Positions 22,885 through 33,909 of a stretch of DNA of 64,000 nt are shown piece after piece. The notes under the pieces were generated by a model. It was given only the letters and a program-made list of their open reading frames with translations, did no database searches and was not told the origin of the DNA. This DNA comes from Ancylostoma caninum. Lineage: Eukaryota; Nematoda; Chromadorea; Rhabditida; Ancylostomatidae. Position 1 is the stretch's first letter; each line of letters starts with the position of its first letter. A program made the translations under genes and the position numbers. The stretch is taken from the NCBI GenBank assembly GCA_037903475.1, contig JBAJFG010000180.1, positions 558,001 to 622,000 on the forward strand, in the 5' to 3' direction.

Positions 22885-23740
22885 TCAGCATGGCTGTCTC
22901 AGAGGCAAGCTGGGCTTCGTAAAAAGAGCGAAAATCAAAGGGAGCTTCGTACTGGGTCCGGGGCAGAGCCCCGGAAAAAATTTGGGTTTTTGGTGGTCCC
23001 AAGAAATTGAATACATTGATAGGGTGAGTAAGAAAAATGCTCGCGAGAAAACGGCTCGTACTTTGAGCGGAGCAATAACGGAGATCAAGATCGAAAAAGT
23101 TTGATAGGAGCAGATCATTTATAGGTTTCCACTATTCCGAGGATTCAAATGACTCGTGAGCTGCCGAAACCGCACGGATTGACTTGAAACCTTCAGTGAA
23201 ATAGGAACAAAGGGAATACTGGCAGTTTTTAGAGAAGATATTCCAAACTCATGTAAACTAAAAAAAGCTGTGCTAGGTAACTCAGTTCGAACTTCATGGA
23301 TTCTCTTCAAATTTTGAACAAAGATGTATCTCCGGGTGCAAAATAAGTGTTCGACATAATTCCTCAAACTTATGTGAATTAAAAAAATTTATGCTCGTTA
23401 AATGGTCCAGGCGTTCTTGCGAAAGGCTGCACAATGGGCTCAGCCTTTCGTGGAATATGAGGAGCATAATTTTTCTACTCAAACACATAAGCTTCTGGTC
23501 ATTTTTCATGCTCCTATACATCTGATCAAGTGCAGTGCATATCATCTCCTTCCAGCAGAGATGTAGCCCCAAAAAGCTGGGCTTTTTCACGCCTTACGAT
23601 GGGTCAACGTACGAGTTGGGACGCTCGGGTTCCATTTGCGACGCCGCTCCTCATCCAAATCAGCGTCTTATCTCCCAGCTTCATTTTTGTTTCGAAAGTG
23701 TTCTTGTTTTTTTTTCGTTTTCGCTTTTTTTGATGTTGTT
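22885..23740. repeat. Dispersed repeat R1, copy 1
   Basis: About 850 bp matching 47553-48440 along its length, for example GGCAAGCTGGGCTTCGT, GTACTTTGAGCGG, ACTTGAAACCTTC, GCTGTGCTAGGTAACT and CATTTGCGACGCCGCTC. Shorter copies are at 36260-36620 (inverted) and 63095-63400. Imperfect hairpins built on CAGCCTTTCG lie near 23430. Its transposition class is not known to me; minus-strand frames in it are shared with copy 2 but not protein-like. Confidence 0.75.
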
Positions 23741-24099
23741 AACAATCCTGCGAGCAATGATCAAATCAAAAGATGTTGGGGTCTTCTAGACTCTTCTTCG
23801 ATTGAATGCGGCTTTTTGCAGCGCATACCATTTGTGCTTGATTTTTGTGTTAATTTCTTCAGAAGATAGCAAGTTTATTTCTTTAGACTAGAAACCAGTT
23901 GAGATTTCACATCAACCGAGTCGCTTATTTCTGTTCGAAGGTTTTTGTAATCAAGTACGTCCGTTTTTCGTTCTTTATCTGTAGTTTTTATGTTCGGTTC
24001 GTTATACGTCAAGTCAATTCTTGTTCTTTTCTAACGCAGTATTTATTCAGGACTCTGTGTACGCATGGTACTGAAGACGGATGACAGAAGCGCGTAGAA
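23741..24099. other. No feature recognised
   Basis: T-rich sequence between R1 and R2 copies; short frames only. Confidence 0.4.
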
Positions 24100-24590
24100 C
24101 AAACCTATGCCTAGTGGTCCCCAGCCTGATCGTCCGGCTGATGCAGGGCGCTCAGGCTTCTTCGAGGCGCGCTTCGCATTTGTGTGATATGTTCCCCATT
24201 ATGAGACGCCGCCGCACGACTCTTACTTCCGTCCAGTGACATTTTCCCCACTACTGTCAGTAACAGATGCGTGCATCTGGTGCGCGGCTGGCCCACGCAC
24301 TTAGTGTGAATTGCCCTTCACAGAGATGCGGCTCTCTTCCTGCAGATATCTGTGGAAACGCGTGAATTCGGGATTTTCGCAATGTCTCAGGGAAGCTTCA
24401 TAAAATTTGGGTTTTTCAAACGGGGCTTCGTTTTCGTTCCGATCCCTACCAAAGTCTCGTGCTGGGGCCTGCGCCAATTTTGACGGTCGCCACGCCCACA
24501 GCCGGTAAGCACCGCTGTCACAGTCGCCAGCGATGGCGACGCAGACTCCTACACTCCACGTGGAGTATAGGGACAACTAAGCTAGCGCAA
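24100..24590. repeat. Dispersed repeat R2, uninterrupted copy
   Basis: Contains CAGCCTGATCGTCCGGC, GTGATATGTTCCCCATTATG, GACGCCGCCGCAC and CGGGGCTTCGTTTTCGTTCC. The same order is found at 48757-48842 plus 54326-54604, where LINE copy 2 interrupts it, so this is an empty-site copy for that insertion. A CAGCCTGACCGTCCGGC piece also lies near 35131. Confidence 0.7.
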
Positions 24591-25060
24591 AAAAAAAAGA
24601 TTTACTGGCATTAGCGTCCACAGCAACATCTTCGCAGGTAGGTGGCAATTCTCTGTGCCCTACTTGCTTTGATGGCTCTCTAGCAAAAGATTACACGCTA
24701 AACTGCTCAATTCGAAAGTGAAAATTTTCGTGAGTGATATCTTTAATAGTAGGGTCCCACTTAGTTCTTAATGTTGATGTTATCAACAAATTCTTGATCT
24801 CCTTGCCCTGCTGATTCCAACAATGTAAGTAAGAAGTCATAAAAATGACGAGAAACTCGTTTTCATTAGAGTCGCGGTATCAGCTGCAGCCTTGGCTAAC
24901 GAGTCCTGACGTGTCCAATCGATACGATCAACGGCTTCACACGTCAATTTGCTTCAGCAACTGGTTACAAAGCCAGTCCTGGAAAACGAGATTGAAGGTT
25001 GTTTCAAAACATTTCATGCATGGAATCAGCGTGTCGTGGAGATTCAGGATCTGCTATTAT
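24591..25060. other. No feature recognised
   Basis: No gene or repeat seen in this 470-bp stretch. Confidence 0.4.
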
Positions 25061-25365
25061 TTAAAGACAGTGTCTCAGCTCAGGTTCGATTTCGACCATT
25101 GGGTATGAGAAGAATCTAGGGGAGGTGCTGATTACAAAGTGTAGGAAGCCCGACTCAAAAGTGCAAAAAAAAACCCTTCTTTAACGGTTTCATTTCGGAG
25201 CAAACGTCCAGCCGCCGCATCGAAAGCTCGTCCACACGGCGACGCGCCGCTATCGATCGGCGCCACTCTATGCCACTCCACGCCGGCATGCGGCTCCTTG
25301 CATTCGACCTCTCGTGAATGCAGCTGTGTAACATCCTCGAATTCTCGTCGACTTGGTACCTGCAC

Positions 25366-26013
25366 GGTACTATTGTACTTCAGCGGCCCCACTACCGCCC
25401 CCAAACTCAAAGTCATCGACTTCTCCGAAAACTTGCATACAGGGGTAATTCGAGGTGCTGATCACGGATATTACATTCATTTTGCGTGATGGATTTTATT
25501 GATTTCATCGACTATTTGCAAGTTCGACTAATACCTCGAATCGCTCTGAATAGTGTATATAGAGGTTTTCGAAGTTGATGATCACGAATATAATCGCCGT
25601 TTTGCAATATAATTCGTTTCTTCATTTCCGTTTATTCCGTTGATTTTTTAAATCAAATCTTCTAATTCGTTCATTTCGCTGATTTTCTTCAGATTTTTCT
25701 CTGTACGGCGGGTGTAGTTTCCGACTTTACTGAAATTTTTCCCACTTAGTCGACCTTTTCTTGCGAAACCTCTATCATATCTGTTACCAGCACCTTCAAA
25801 AATTTCCGTATGCAAGTTTTCAGAGAGATCAAAGAAGAGGTCACTGTCTGGGAAAAATCGATAAAATCAATAAAATCTATATTATTATGCGAAATGAATG
25901 TGATATCCGTAATAAGCGCCTCAAATTACCCCTGTATGCAAGTTTTCAGAGAAATCGATGACTTTGAGGTTTTGGTCGATAGTGGGTACAAGCCTGTGAA
26001 GTACAATAGTACC
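25366..26013. mobile_element. Foldback element FB2 nested in FB3
   Basis: Ends GGTACTATTGTACTTCAGCG and, inverted, GAAGTACAATAGTACC. Arms carry GCATACAGGGGTAATTCGAG, GATCACG and the AAATCGATAAAATC-type AT-rich core. The same element is complete at 62007-62590 and forms part of both arms of the large inverted repeat. Confidence 0.85.
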
Positions 26014-26163
26014 ATTCGAGGATGTTACGCAGGAGGTCGAATGCAAGAAGCCACATGCCGGCGTGGAGTGGCATGGAGTGGCGCCGATCGATAGCGGCGC
26101 GTCGCCGTGTGAACGAGCTTTTGATGCGGCGGCTAGACTTTTGCTCCAAAGTAAAACCGTTAG

Positions 26164-26625
26164 AGGCAGCAGGAGCTGAAATCCTCGACTCCGAGCTGAG
26201 CTGTGGGTGATGAAGTACAGATTCAGCACATCATAAATGTGAAACGAACACAGACAATGATGGCTTACCTGTAGGAAAGTGAAACATTCGTCGCAAACAT
26301 GCCTGGCCGTGTTCGCGCGCGGGCGAGTTTTCCCCGGCGCAAAAGCCATTGCGGTGCGTGGTTTGGCGCAAAGGGAAAACGAAATGCATTCAATTCACAG
26401 GGTTTCATGGCGGGACTCGGCCAAAACCACGCGCCGCAATGGCTTTCGCGCCGGGGAAAACTCGTCCGCGCACGAACACGGCCAGGCGTGTTCGCGACGA
26501 ATGTTCCATTTTCTCTGCAGGTAAGCCATCATTGTCTGTGTTCGTTTCACATTTATGATGTGCTGAGTCTGTACTTCACCATCCGCAGCTCAGCTCAGAG
26601 TCGAGAATTTCAGCTCCTGCTGCCT
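26164..26625. mobile_element. Near-perfect foldback inserted at TTAA in the right arm of FB3
   Basis: Arms of about 200 bp (AGGCAGCAGGAGCTGAAAT ... AATGATGGCTTACCTG ... GGGCGAGTTTTCCCCGGCGC) mirrored to CAGCTCCTGCTGCCT. Flanks are TTAG (26160-26163) and TTAA (26626-26629). The FB3 arm at 41445-41746 has the uninterrupted site CCGTTAAAGAAGGGGG, so this is an insertion with a TTAA target duplication. Confidence 0.9.
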
Positions 26626-26750
26626 TTAAAGAAGGGGGTTTTCTGCACTTTTGAGTCGGGATACCTTCACCATTGTAATCAGCACATCCCCTAGATTCTT
26701 CTCATACCCAACGCTCGAAATCGAACCTGAGCTGAAACACTGCCTTTGAG

Positions 26751-27776
26751 CCGTGAAACTGAGGTGGGACACTGCCTTTAACGTATGCTTCGTTTGGGTC
26801 TCGCTTCTATTCTTGTAGCGCAACAGGAAGGAGCAGCACGGATCAAGTAATTTGTCAGAGACCAACGTGCGTGAGACAGTCTGCGTGCATTACCATAAAA
26901 GTGGAGGGAACCACAGAGTCCAGTGTGAAACGGAGTAGAATCATCCATGTGATGAGAATATGTGTTTAGATATTTTTATTAGATTCCAGGGATTGAGCAC
27001 ATGCAAACTTGTTCTGACATCTGTGATGTACTGTTCATGCCTGAAATGGAGAAGTGCAGAAGCTGGTTGAGCGTAGTTTCAGTTTCGGTTAATGGAATGC
27101 TTTTCAATGCCCTAGAACATCATCAGCGGAGTAACGATCTTAAACCATGTTTTGATTCTTTGTTTTCGTTTTGAAGCTGAACAAGATTTACCCCTAAATG
27201 AAGCTCAGAGAAGATCACGAAGATTTACTACTATTATTGTAGTAGGAGTAAGACATTCGTATGTGTGTATGCTGCACTCCATATACACATTCATTCAAAA
27301 CATACGTGAATCGTTTCCCACATACATTGATCTGTACAAGCCCATTAGAGGTAAAATGTTTCACTGTGATGCCTTCGTTATCTGAAATGTTGTCAGCAGC
27401 GTTAAACCGACCGAAGGTTGAGCTGTATCATAGCATTACACAGACATCCTTATCTAGTTTCCGTACTAAAACTATGTGGAACTCTGATCCGTACATCTGC
27501 AAAAGCATACTGTCCTGAGACAGACCTCAAAGCGCTTTCAGGTGGAAAAAGCACCGGGATGGTGTTGATTGCGGTTAAAATGCTATACCCAATTGAATAC
27601 TCTAGAGAGGTGGCGTCAGGAAAGCTCCTCGGCATCTCGCGTGAGACTGTTCTGTGACCTAGGCGGTATTCCAGGCGTAGGGGTGGCAAGCTTATCACGT
27701 TGACTCGCCGAGCTGGTATCGCCCATTTAAAAGTTTCTCCGCACTACGGCGCTTCATTGGCACATACCACTTCACC
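26751..27776. other. Upstream region of the galectin gene
   Basis: A second AGGCAG-family end (GGGACACTGCCTTTAA) closes at 26781. The rest shows no domain and no obvious upstream exon. Confidence 0.4.
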
Positions 27777-29622
27777 ATGCATGTCGTACAGTACCCAGTA
27801 AGTTCCATTTTCCCAGCTGTTGAGCAGTTAGTGCCCACCTATGTAACTATAGAACAAGAACTCCATTCTAGCCCGTCCCCAGTGCAATCCCACTGAATGA
27901 GCAGCTTAGAGATGGATGCGAAATCGATCTTCACGGCAGGGTCGAGCATGGACATCACAAGTGAGTCCCTCTAAAATATGAAAGATTGGGAGAAATCTGA
28001 CGCTGATCAGCGCATCGTCCATAGTGCGTGATGTCATCTGCACGGCTCCAGAAATTTCGCTGTGGAGCTCTTGTCCGGACCGCACATTGTGCTCCACATC
28101 AACTTTCGTTTTCACCATGAGCACGAAGTCGTTATGAATTCTTGCAGCCATGGTTCATGGGGACCAGAGGTTTGCTATCGTTTGTTGACATTAGCAAAGG
28201 CATGGCAAACAATTCTATTGACATTAGGCGACGATTCTGTATGATCACTGCATAATCTTTAAAACGATTTGCGCATATCACATTCATCGGAGAAAGCATG
28301 TCGCCAAATATGAAGTCGCTAGGACTACTGCGATCGTTGAGAGCTGCTCACTGATCTGTGTAAATCCATCTTTCACTAATTGAGCTATTTGACTCATGGA
28401 TGGTAGTAGGGTCTTCGCACAATCCGAGGAATGTCCTCGAACAATTACGCTAATCTGCATCGTGGATTTCTACACTTCTTGTAGGAACGAATACCGTGAT
28501 TATGTCTTTTCCGCCAGTTTTCCGAGGGTTGTGCAGCTAAAAGGAGGCAGATGATGTTAAGATGCTCCTCCATCACCATAGATAATTTTAAGATTGCTCA
28601 GCTAATGCGCCGACTTGTATTAGGTTGTTGCGAAATTAATTGCCGAAATGGACCCTTCAGTTCAAAGTGTTGTAACTCGGCTCACACACCACATTTTTCA
28701 TGAGTTTAGCAACCGTTCAATTTGGTAACAACATCTATGGAGTTGCATTTTGAGCTACACATTTATTGGATCCTAGGAGTCAATGTGCACATTTTACACC
28801 TGTTATTCTTGGTACTGAACGAAAAAGAGCATGTTCAGTGTTTGCGAAACTAGCATCCTCGCCAGAAATTGAACTTGGATCTCACTGGTGAAAAAGGGGA
28901 TTTCCCTACCTTTCCTACCATGGGACCATCATACTGCCCCCCCCCCTCCCCCCACCCTGAACATGGATATTTGCTCGACATGGTCTGAACATTTCCACAT
29001 TGCATCGAATGAAATCATGAAGTGAGAACAGAACTCAATCTTGAAAAAAAAAAAACAGAAGAGCACTTTGCCTTCACACTATATCCTTAGAGTTTCAGGT
29101 GCGTCATAGGAATCCACTTCATCACAGTGATCAATTTCACCTCCACATCCATGTTCGCCATACTCACTACGACGTTAGTGTGAAGTAGTTCATCCCTAGA
29201 ACAAGCCACGTTACCACTTAACACCACTCATTCAGATAGAGGTTAATGGTCACCATCTCGCTTCCTTCCATCACCGCTTCCCTGTGGAATCTGTTCAAGC
29301 CCTGGGACTCAAAGGAGATGTCCGCATCGAGAAGATTAATTTCACTGGTTTCCGTTTCCACAGAGGTATGCCATCATTTCCACTTCATCAGCTTCTACGT
29401 AATTAGCTCGTAGCACATGTACATTGAAAGACCGAGAAGCAAAAATGTATCATTCAAGATTGGAATGTGTCTTCTGACTTCGGACATGCCGGATACATTG
29501 GCTATGGCACAGCCTCATATGCTCCTCTCACTGTAGGTCGTCTTTCCTAATATGATGAAATTGTAACAAGAAAAGAATCATTTCAGTTCAATTCTGGACA
29601 TCAGTACAACGCCTACTTTTAA
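27777..29622 (+). CDS. Galectin (single carbohydrate-recognition domain), 7 exons
   Basis: Beta-galactoside-binding lectin. Exons, all with matching phases: 27777-27797, 27872-27960, 28052-28169, 29099-29173, 29236-29365, 29459-29532, 29587-29622 (TAA), giving about 180 residues. It starts MHVVQYP, similar to the MHV start of some nematode galectins. The binding residues of the family are all present: H, N and R in LHINFRFH, N in VVMNSC, W, E and R in WGPEVR across the exon 3/4 junction. Next come IEVNGHHLASFHHRFP and LKGDVRIEKINF, the usual strands before the domain end. The tail (WNVSSDFGHAGYIGYGTASY then FNSGHQYNAYF) goes beyond the usual domain and is not familiar. No signal peptide, as usual for galectins. 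Intron 3 (929 bp) holds a mariner end. Lengths and phases fit an intact gene. Confidence 0.85.
28624..28700. mobile_element. Mariner-type terminal repeat remnant in galectin intron 3
   Basis: TTAGGTTGTTGCGAAATTAA on a TA resembles a mariner left end. No partner end in the intron and no transposase motif. Confidence 0.45.
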
Positions 29623-30133
29623 GCAACGGATACTGTGGTCCAGATCTATGTTACGATATGAGCGAAATAATCCGTCCTGTCAAATGAAGTCATTCTATCA
29701 CAAGATAAACACTTCGCGGATGGATAATTTTTGGAGATATTTCTGTTCCTCTCTTACATCAGTTTAGTGTATCCAGGAGAAATGTTATTTTACTCGTGAT
29801 GTAATTGCTAATTTAGAAGCGCTATAGCACTGCTGCCACGCAGTTATTCGCCTAAGGGAAGAGCAGACATCGTCAACAGACCTTGGAAATTGCGAAAAGA
29901 TGGATTTACTGAACTTTAGGATAATCACAAAGACAAGACATGCACTTCAGCTGCGGATTTTTCTCCAGTTCAAGTAATCACATGAAAATTCCCATGTCTG
30001 CATTATTCTCGAGTTTCAATAAATTGAAATTTCCGGCAAAATTGATGGTTTTTTTTGTGTCCCTAGCTCCAGCTAGCATGGAGAGTATGGTTATATCGTT
30101 CAAATTAAGATTATGAGGAGAATCATGCTCAAT
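29623..30133. other. Galectin 3' flank
   Basis: No further exon recognised. An AATAAA at about 30018 could serve as a poly(A) signal for the galectin gene, some 400 bp after the stop. Confidence 0.35.
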
Positions 30134-30329
30134 TTAAATCAGCACTCCGTTTCCCTCCACATGTAGATACAAAAATTTCACACAAAACTTGGGAAACCCG
30201 GGGAAAATGAACTCCAGTTCTTCAACCCAGTCTCCATTAACTCTGTGCGCGTGGTAATTCGCAGGAAGGGAGCGTACATATACATGTAGAGCCTCAACAC
30301 ATACTCGAACTTTGATTTGATTGCTCACC
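30134..30329 (-). CDS. Possible terminal exon of a second, galectin-like gene
   Basis: On the minus strand, after acceptor CTTAGCGTCAG, an open frame of 64 codons reads VRVCVEALHVYV, YHAHRVNGDWVEELEF and VKFLYLHVEGNGVLI before the stop. Order and spacing resemble the second half of a galectin domain (F.V.VNG....EF, then V..L.V.GD..L). A short preceding exon (DFFFTIEALRPQK) ending at a GTGATT donor near 30440 would fit in phase. The sugar-binding half (H.N.R, W..E.R) was not found, so this is weak. It converges on the galectin gene. Confidence 0.35.
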
Positions 30330-30702
30330 CTGACGCTAAGACGTGCAAATAACTCTGCCGGTGAAATTTGCGGGTGTGCTAAATATGTGACCGCTAATTC
30401 ACGTGTATGCAGACATCACTGCTTATAATCACCTTTTCTGGGGCCGCAGAGCTTCAATTGTGAAGAAGAAATCCTGACGATAGCGTTAATCCAGAAACGA
30501 AACTGATCTGTTTTTCACTTTGTAGGCGCTGAAGCCTCTTGCAGTGGGCATCGAGAACCTACCACAGTGATGAGAATGTGAAGGATCTCAGATATTCACG
30601 CGGTTGAACTACAGCACGAACAGAGCCCCACTTGTATTTGGAGCTGAACACTTGGATCCATCCACTGATTTCTTACCTTCATTCTCATTTCTTAGACTTT
30701 AA
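30330..30702. other. No clear feature; possible short upstream exon
   Basis: Apart from the short exon-like stretch at about 30440-30486 (minus strand) nothing was recognised. Confidence 0.3.
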
Positions 30703-31143
30703 CACGTTCGCGACAGAGCCGATTTTGAGCGTGCCGCCGCGAGGGACACGCGCGCTTTCGCACGCTTGGGTCCCGTGCTCGACCGGTCGTGCACGTTGTC
30801 CCGCGGGGTTCCAATCTTTCCCCCTCCGTGTAGAACGCTAATTTCTTTCATGAAAATTATGTTTCCAATCGTAGTTGTTAGGAATTCTTTCCCATGTTTG
30901 TTGTCTATTGTTTTGTTATGCCATGGTGTTTCTAAAAGTTTATTGATCCTTTAGCTGTTACAGTTGGAAATACCAGAGGAAAAAGTTCGAAAAAAAATGT
31001 CTGCTCTGCCCACTGTGTGTATAGAAAACTTGTATGCCTGTTAATACATTACTACACAAGAATTAGCTAAATAACAACGCTTCACCAAAATAGGACGATA
31101 AATGGGGCGTGCTCGACCGGTCGTGCACGTTGTCGCGAACGTG
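30703..31143. mobile_element. piggyBac-like non-autonomous element (441 bp)
   Basis: Flanked by TTAA at 30699-30702 and 31144-31147. Ends CACGTTCGCGACAGAGCC and the complement of CACGTTCGCGACAACGTG. Inside, a 26-bp direct repeat (30775-30800 and 31109-31134) carries the imperfect palindrome GTGCTCGACCGGTCGTGCAC. TTAA target plus CACGTTCGCG ends fit piggyBac-type MITEs. No transposase. A related element is at 51831-52807. Confidence 0.85.
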
Positions 31144-32347
31144 TTAATGCTCAGCTATTTCATCATGTACGTACGTATTAATAAACTCAGAGATCCAATT
31201 CGATTGTCCCAGAAACAATGGCCGCTGTTGAACTCCACATTTGCACAACTTCACTCGTAAATTATAACTAACGTACTAACATATTTTTGGAATAGGCCAT
31301 ACCCGTAAAGCGAAAGAAACAAGCACCACGGCAGCCAGCAAACGGAGAACGCCCAGGCTTTTCAGTTCGGTTCGACTTCCTGCAGTGATAACCATTGAAA
31401 AGATGATGGCCATAATTTGCGAAACAACCTAACATTTCCAGAATGGCGACGGCCTTTGCCCCATTCTTGGGTGGAGACAATTTTTCCTGCTTCACGCTAG
31501 CTTTTATGCAGCTTTTAATCTCCTTTTACATGCCTTGTAGTCATATTATTCGTATGAAATTCGTCCTGAGAGATGTAATGAAGAGATCGTTTATACTTAA
31601 AAGTACCTCCTTTCTAGAACGTTCTGCTAGTCACGTGAAATGTTTTCGCGTGGATTCTCAACACGAATGGAACATATGTTTAACCGGCACTGTGCCTAAC
31701 GCGGAATACTCCAATAGCAGAGACGGCGCGTACCTCTCTCTTAACCCTGGAGGTCATATATGAAGTTGGATGCCGTCACCTCTCAACACTAACCACGTGG
31801 ATCAATCGACCAGCAGCGGGTGTGGCACGTTAAAGCTGGGAAGGGGGTGCGGCCAAGCTCTACGACTAGTCTATTCATTCAATCGACCAATAGCAGGGTC
31901 CGTCAGCGCCGCCCACTCCAGGTGCAACGCTCCACACCCACCAGCAACAGATGCTAGTAAAAATGTGAAAATACAAGGTGAATTCCAGCAACTTCAGCAC
32001 TAGACGCGTCCCAAATCCCAAGTCGGAAGGAGTTAGGCTTCGCCACGTTGCTATAGGTTGGTCCAACAGAATACGATTACGCGTCGAGTGAAAAGCTGAC
32101 TGTGTCCTTTACACCACTACAACAATTTCGGAAACTGATAGTAAACACAAAAAAAACGGGCAGACTTCATGAATCGGAATTGCCAGTTTAAAAAAAACAT
32201 CAAAAGACATAGAGCAAGCAAAGTAAAGCTAATATACAAGGATAAAAACAGCACTTCTGAACTAGAGCAAAAGCAGATACAACTTCAACAATATAAAACA
32301 ATAACAAGAGGTGAGGCTTCATAAGTGTTTCGTAAATGCCTAAAAAA
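31144..32347. other. No gene recognised; one mariner-type end
   Basis: At 31408-31432 the complement reads TTAGGTTGTTTCGCAAATTA, a mariner-like end without a partner. Frames at 31443-31763 and 31770-32003 lack domains. Confidence 0.35.
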
Positions 32348-33460
32348 TTATATCATCGAAACGATTGCGACTGCAACAAAAACGAAGGCCCTCGGATACT
32401 GTGAGAAACCCGCAGACAATCAATAACGGTGAAACCTCATCCTGGACTTACCGTGATGAACAGGAACAGGAGGGTTGAATGTGGATGGGCCGGGCACATT
32501 GTGAAGGGGCGGTACTAGCATACCTTCAACAGGACGGTTGGATGTGCAAGGACCGGGGATATTCGGAAATGCAGCATTGTTAGCAACATGACGGGAAACA
32601 AACGGCTGCGGCTTGCTCTTATTTTTCAACACGGTCTTTTTCTGAGCAGGCTTCTTCTCGATGAGACTTCTCGCAGCTCGCTCTGCAGCGGCGAGTTCCC
32701 TCCGTTGTTCCGCAGAAGCATTCAAAGCACCGAGTCTTTTTGCGAGAAGAACCGTTTCTAGTTGGGCAATTTTGCGCTTAAGCTCCTCGTTGTCTTCTTT
32801 CACATCAGCTATCTGAAAAAAAAAAGAACTCTGTGAAGAGAAAACAGCGAAAATCAAGTTTTAGCTAGGAAGTGGGCGAAAATTATTGTGTTGGTGCATA
32901 ATTTGTGCAGCATCTTTCTTAGAATGAACGCTTTTTAAGGGTTCTTTAGAAGAAAGCGACTTTTTAGTTGAGTATAGGTGCTATCGAAAATCGTATCCGC
33001 ATTCGCCATCGCGTGCTCTTCACTTCGAGAAAGGTTGAAATGCAGCATAGGCATTTCGTGATCTCAAAAAAAAATGTTTGGTGAAGAACAATGAGGAAAG
33101 CCAAGCCGGAAAATGTTCAATTAGTTGAAATAGTACTATCCTCATACATAAAGAATGAAGAACTCGACCAAATTTACGAAGAGCAGGAATTTTTGGTAGC
33201 CGCGCAAGAGAAGGCTCGATTCATGAGGTTCTTCAGGAATGGAGCCTGTTGGTTTCTCTGCAGAAAATCGGTGGAATTAGGATATGTTCAGGTTTTTTTT
33301 CTGGTAGTTTGTCAGGACCTATCTGCATCTCCTTCATGGATTTTGGAGAGGAAAATCTTTGGTTGAATGTTCCACATAGAAGTCTTCGGCCAGCATTCAC
33401 ACTGTCAAGGTTCCGTCCTCTTCCACGACTGTCCAAAGTTTCCGGTGCTTGAAATTTCAT
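32348..33460 (-). CDS. Coiled-coil protein gene, 4 exons, unrecognised function
   Basis: Exons on the minus strand: 33319-33460, 33178-33257, 32452-32812, 32348-32370 (TAA); phases agree at all three junctions and give about 201 residues. An in-frame stop lies six codons before the ATG (MKFQAPETLDSRGRGRNLDS). Exon 3 starts after a long T tract and CAG with IADVKEDNEELKRKIAQLET, a leucine-rich coiled coil, followed by a lysine/alanine-rich stretch (AAAERAARSLIEKKPAQKK) and a proline-rich tail (NIPGPCTSNRP, NVPGPSTFNPP). The exon 3 donor is GTAAGT; the exon 1 donor (GTCCTG) is weak and the exon 2 donor could instead be at GTATGA about 35 bp on. Adaptor or nuclear roles are possible; no family is assigned. 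Confidence 0.55.
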
Positions 33461-33909
33461 AGTCGACCTCTTCCTTCATCTGCGAAACGTGTACATATCT
33501 TACAAATACAAATCATCCTACAACCTGGCTTTGCTGATAGTTTCTTAGCCAAGAGGTTCGCTGTGATCACAACATGACAGACGCATTCCAACCTTTCCCG
33601 AAGTGATAGAGCATATAATGACAGGCGAATGAAGGTACGATTTTCGATGGTACCTTCAATAGATGAAGAAGACTATTCTCACGGAAACCACTTAGAATAG
33701 CTTTAATTTTGAACAAACATCGCGAAGAAAGCCGCATCAAGTATGCACCAACCTAACATTTTCACAGTGGGAAAGAGCTTGTGCATTTTTTTTCGGCTGT
33801 CGCTTTACCTCCTTTACCGTGTACATAGGTTGTTCAGTTTTCATTTTACAAAACTCATCTCCGGAGTGACGTAGTCATTGCGACTATCGATGACCTTTTC
33901 CATCTTCCT
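33461..33909. other. No feature recognised
   Basis: Region upstream of the coiled-coil gene; no promoter motif recognised. Confidence 0.4.

Larger units (their letters stand above)
25065..26745. mobile_element. TTAA-flanked foldback element FB3 with two nested foldbacks
   Basis: Outer ends are TTAA (25061-25064) and TTGA (26746-26749, a mutated TTAA). The inverted arms start AGRCAGTGTYTCAGCTCAGG, followed by TTCGATTTCGA and GTTGGGTATGAG, and extend through GGCGCCACTC / GAGTGGCGCC to the middle. The middle is occupied by an FB2 element (25366-26013) and the right arm by a further foldback (26164-26625). A single FB3 arm lies at 41445-41746. Non-coding throughout. Confidence 0.85.

Noticed and set aside
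28624..31432. One 2.8-kb mariner element between the TTAGGTTGTT ends
   Set aside because: Four galectin exons lie between the two ends, the ends are only moderately alike and the right flank is not TA. They are better read as two unrelated remnants.
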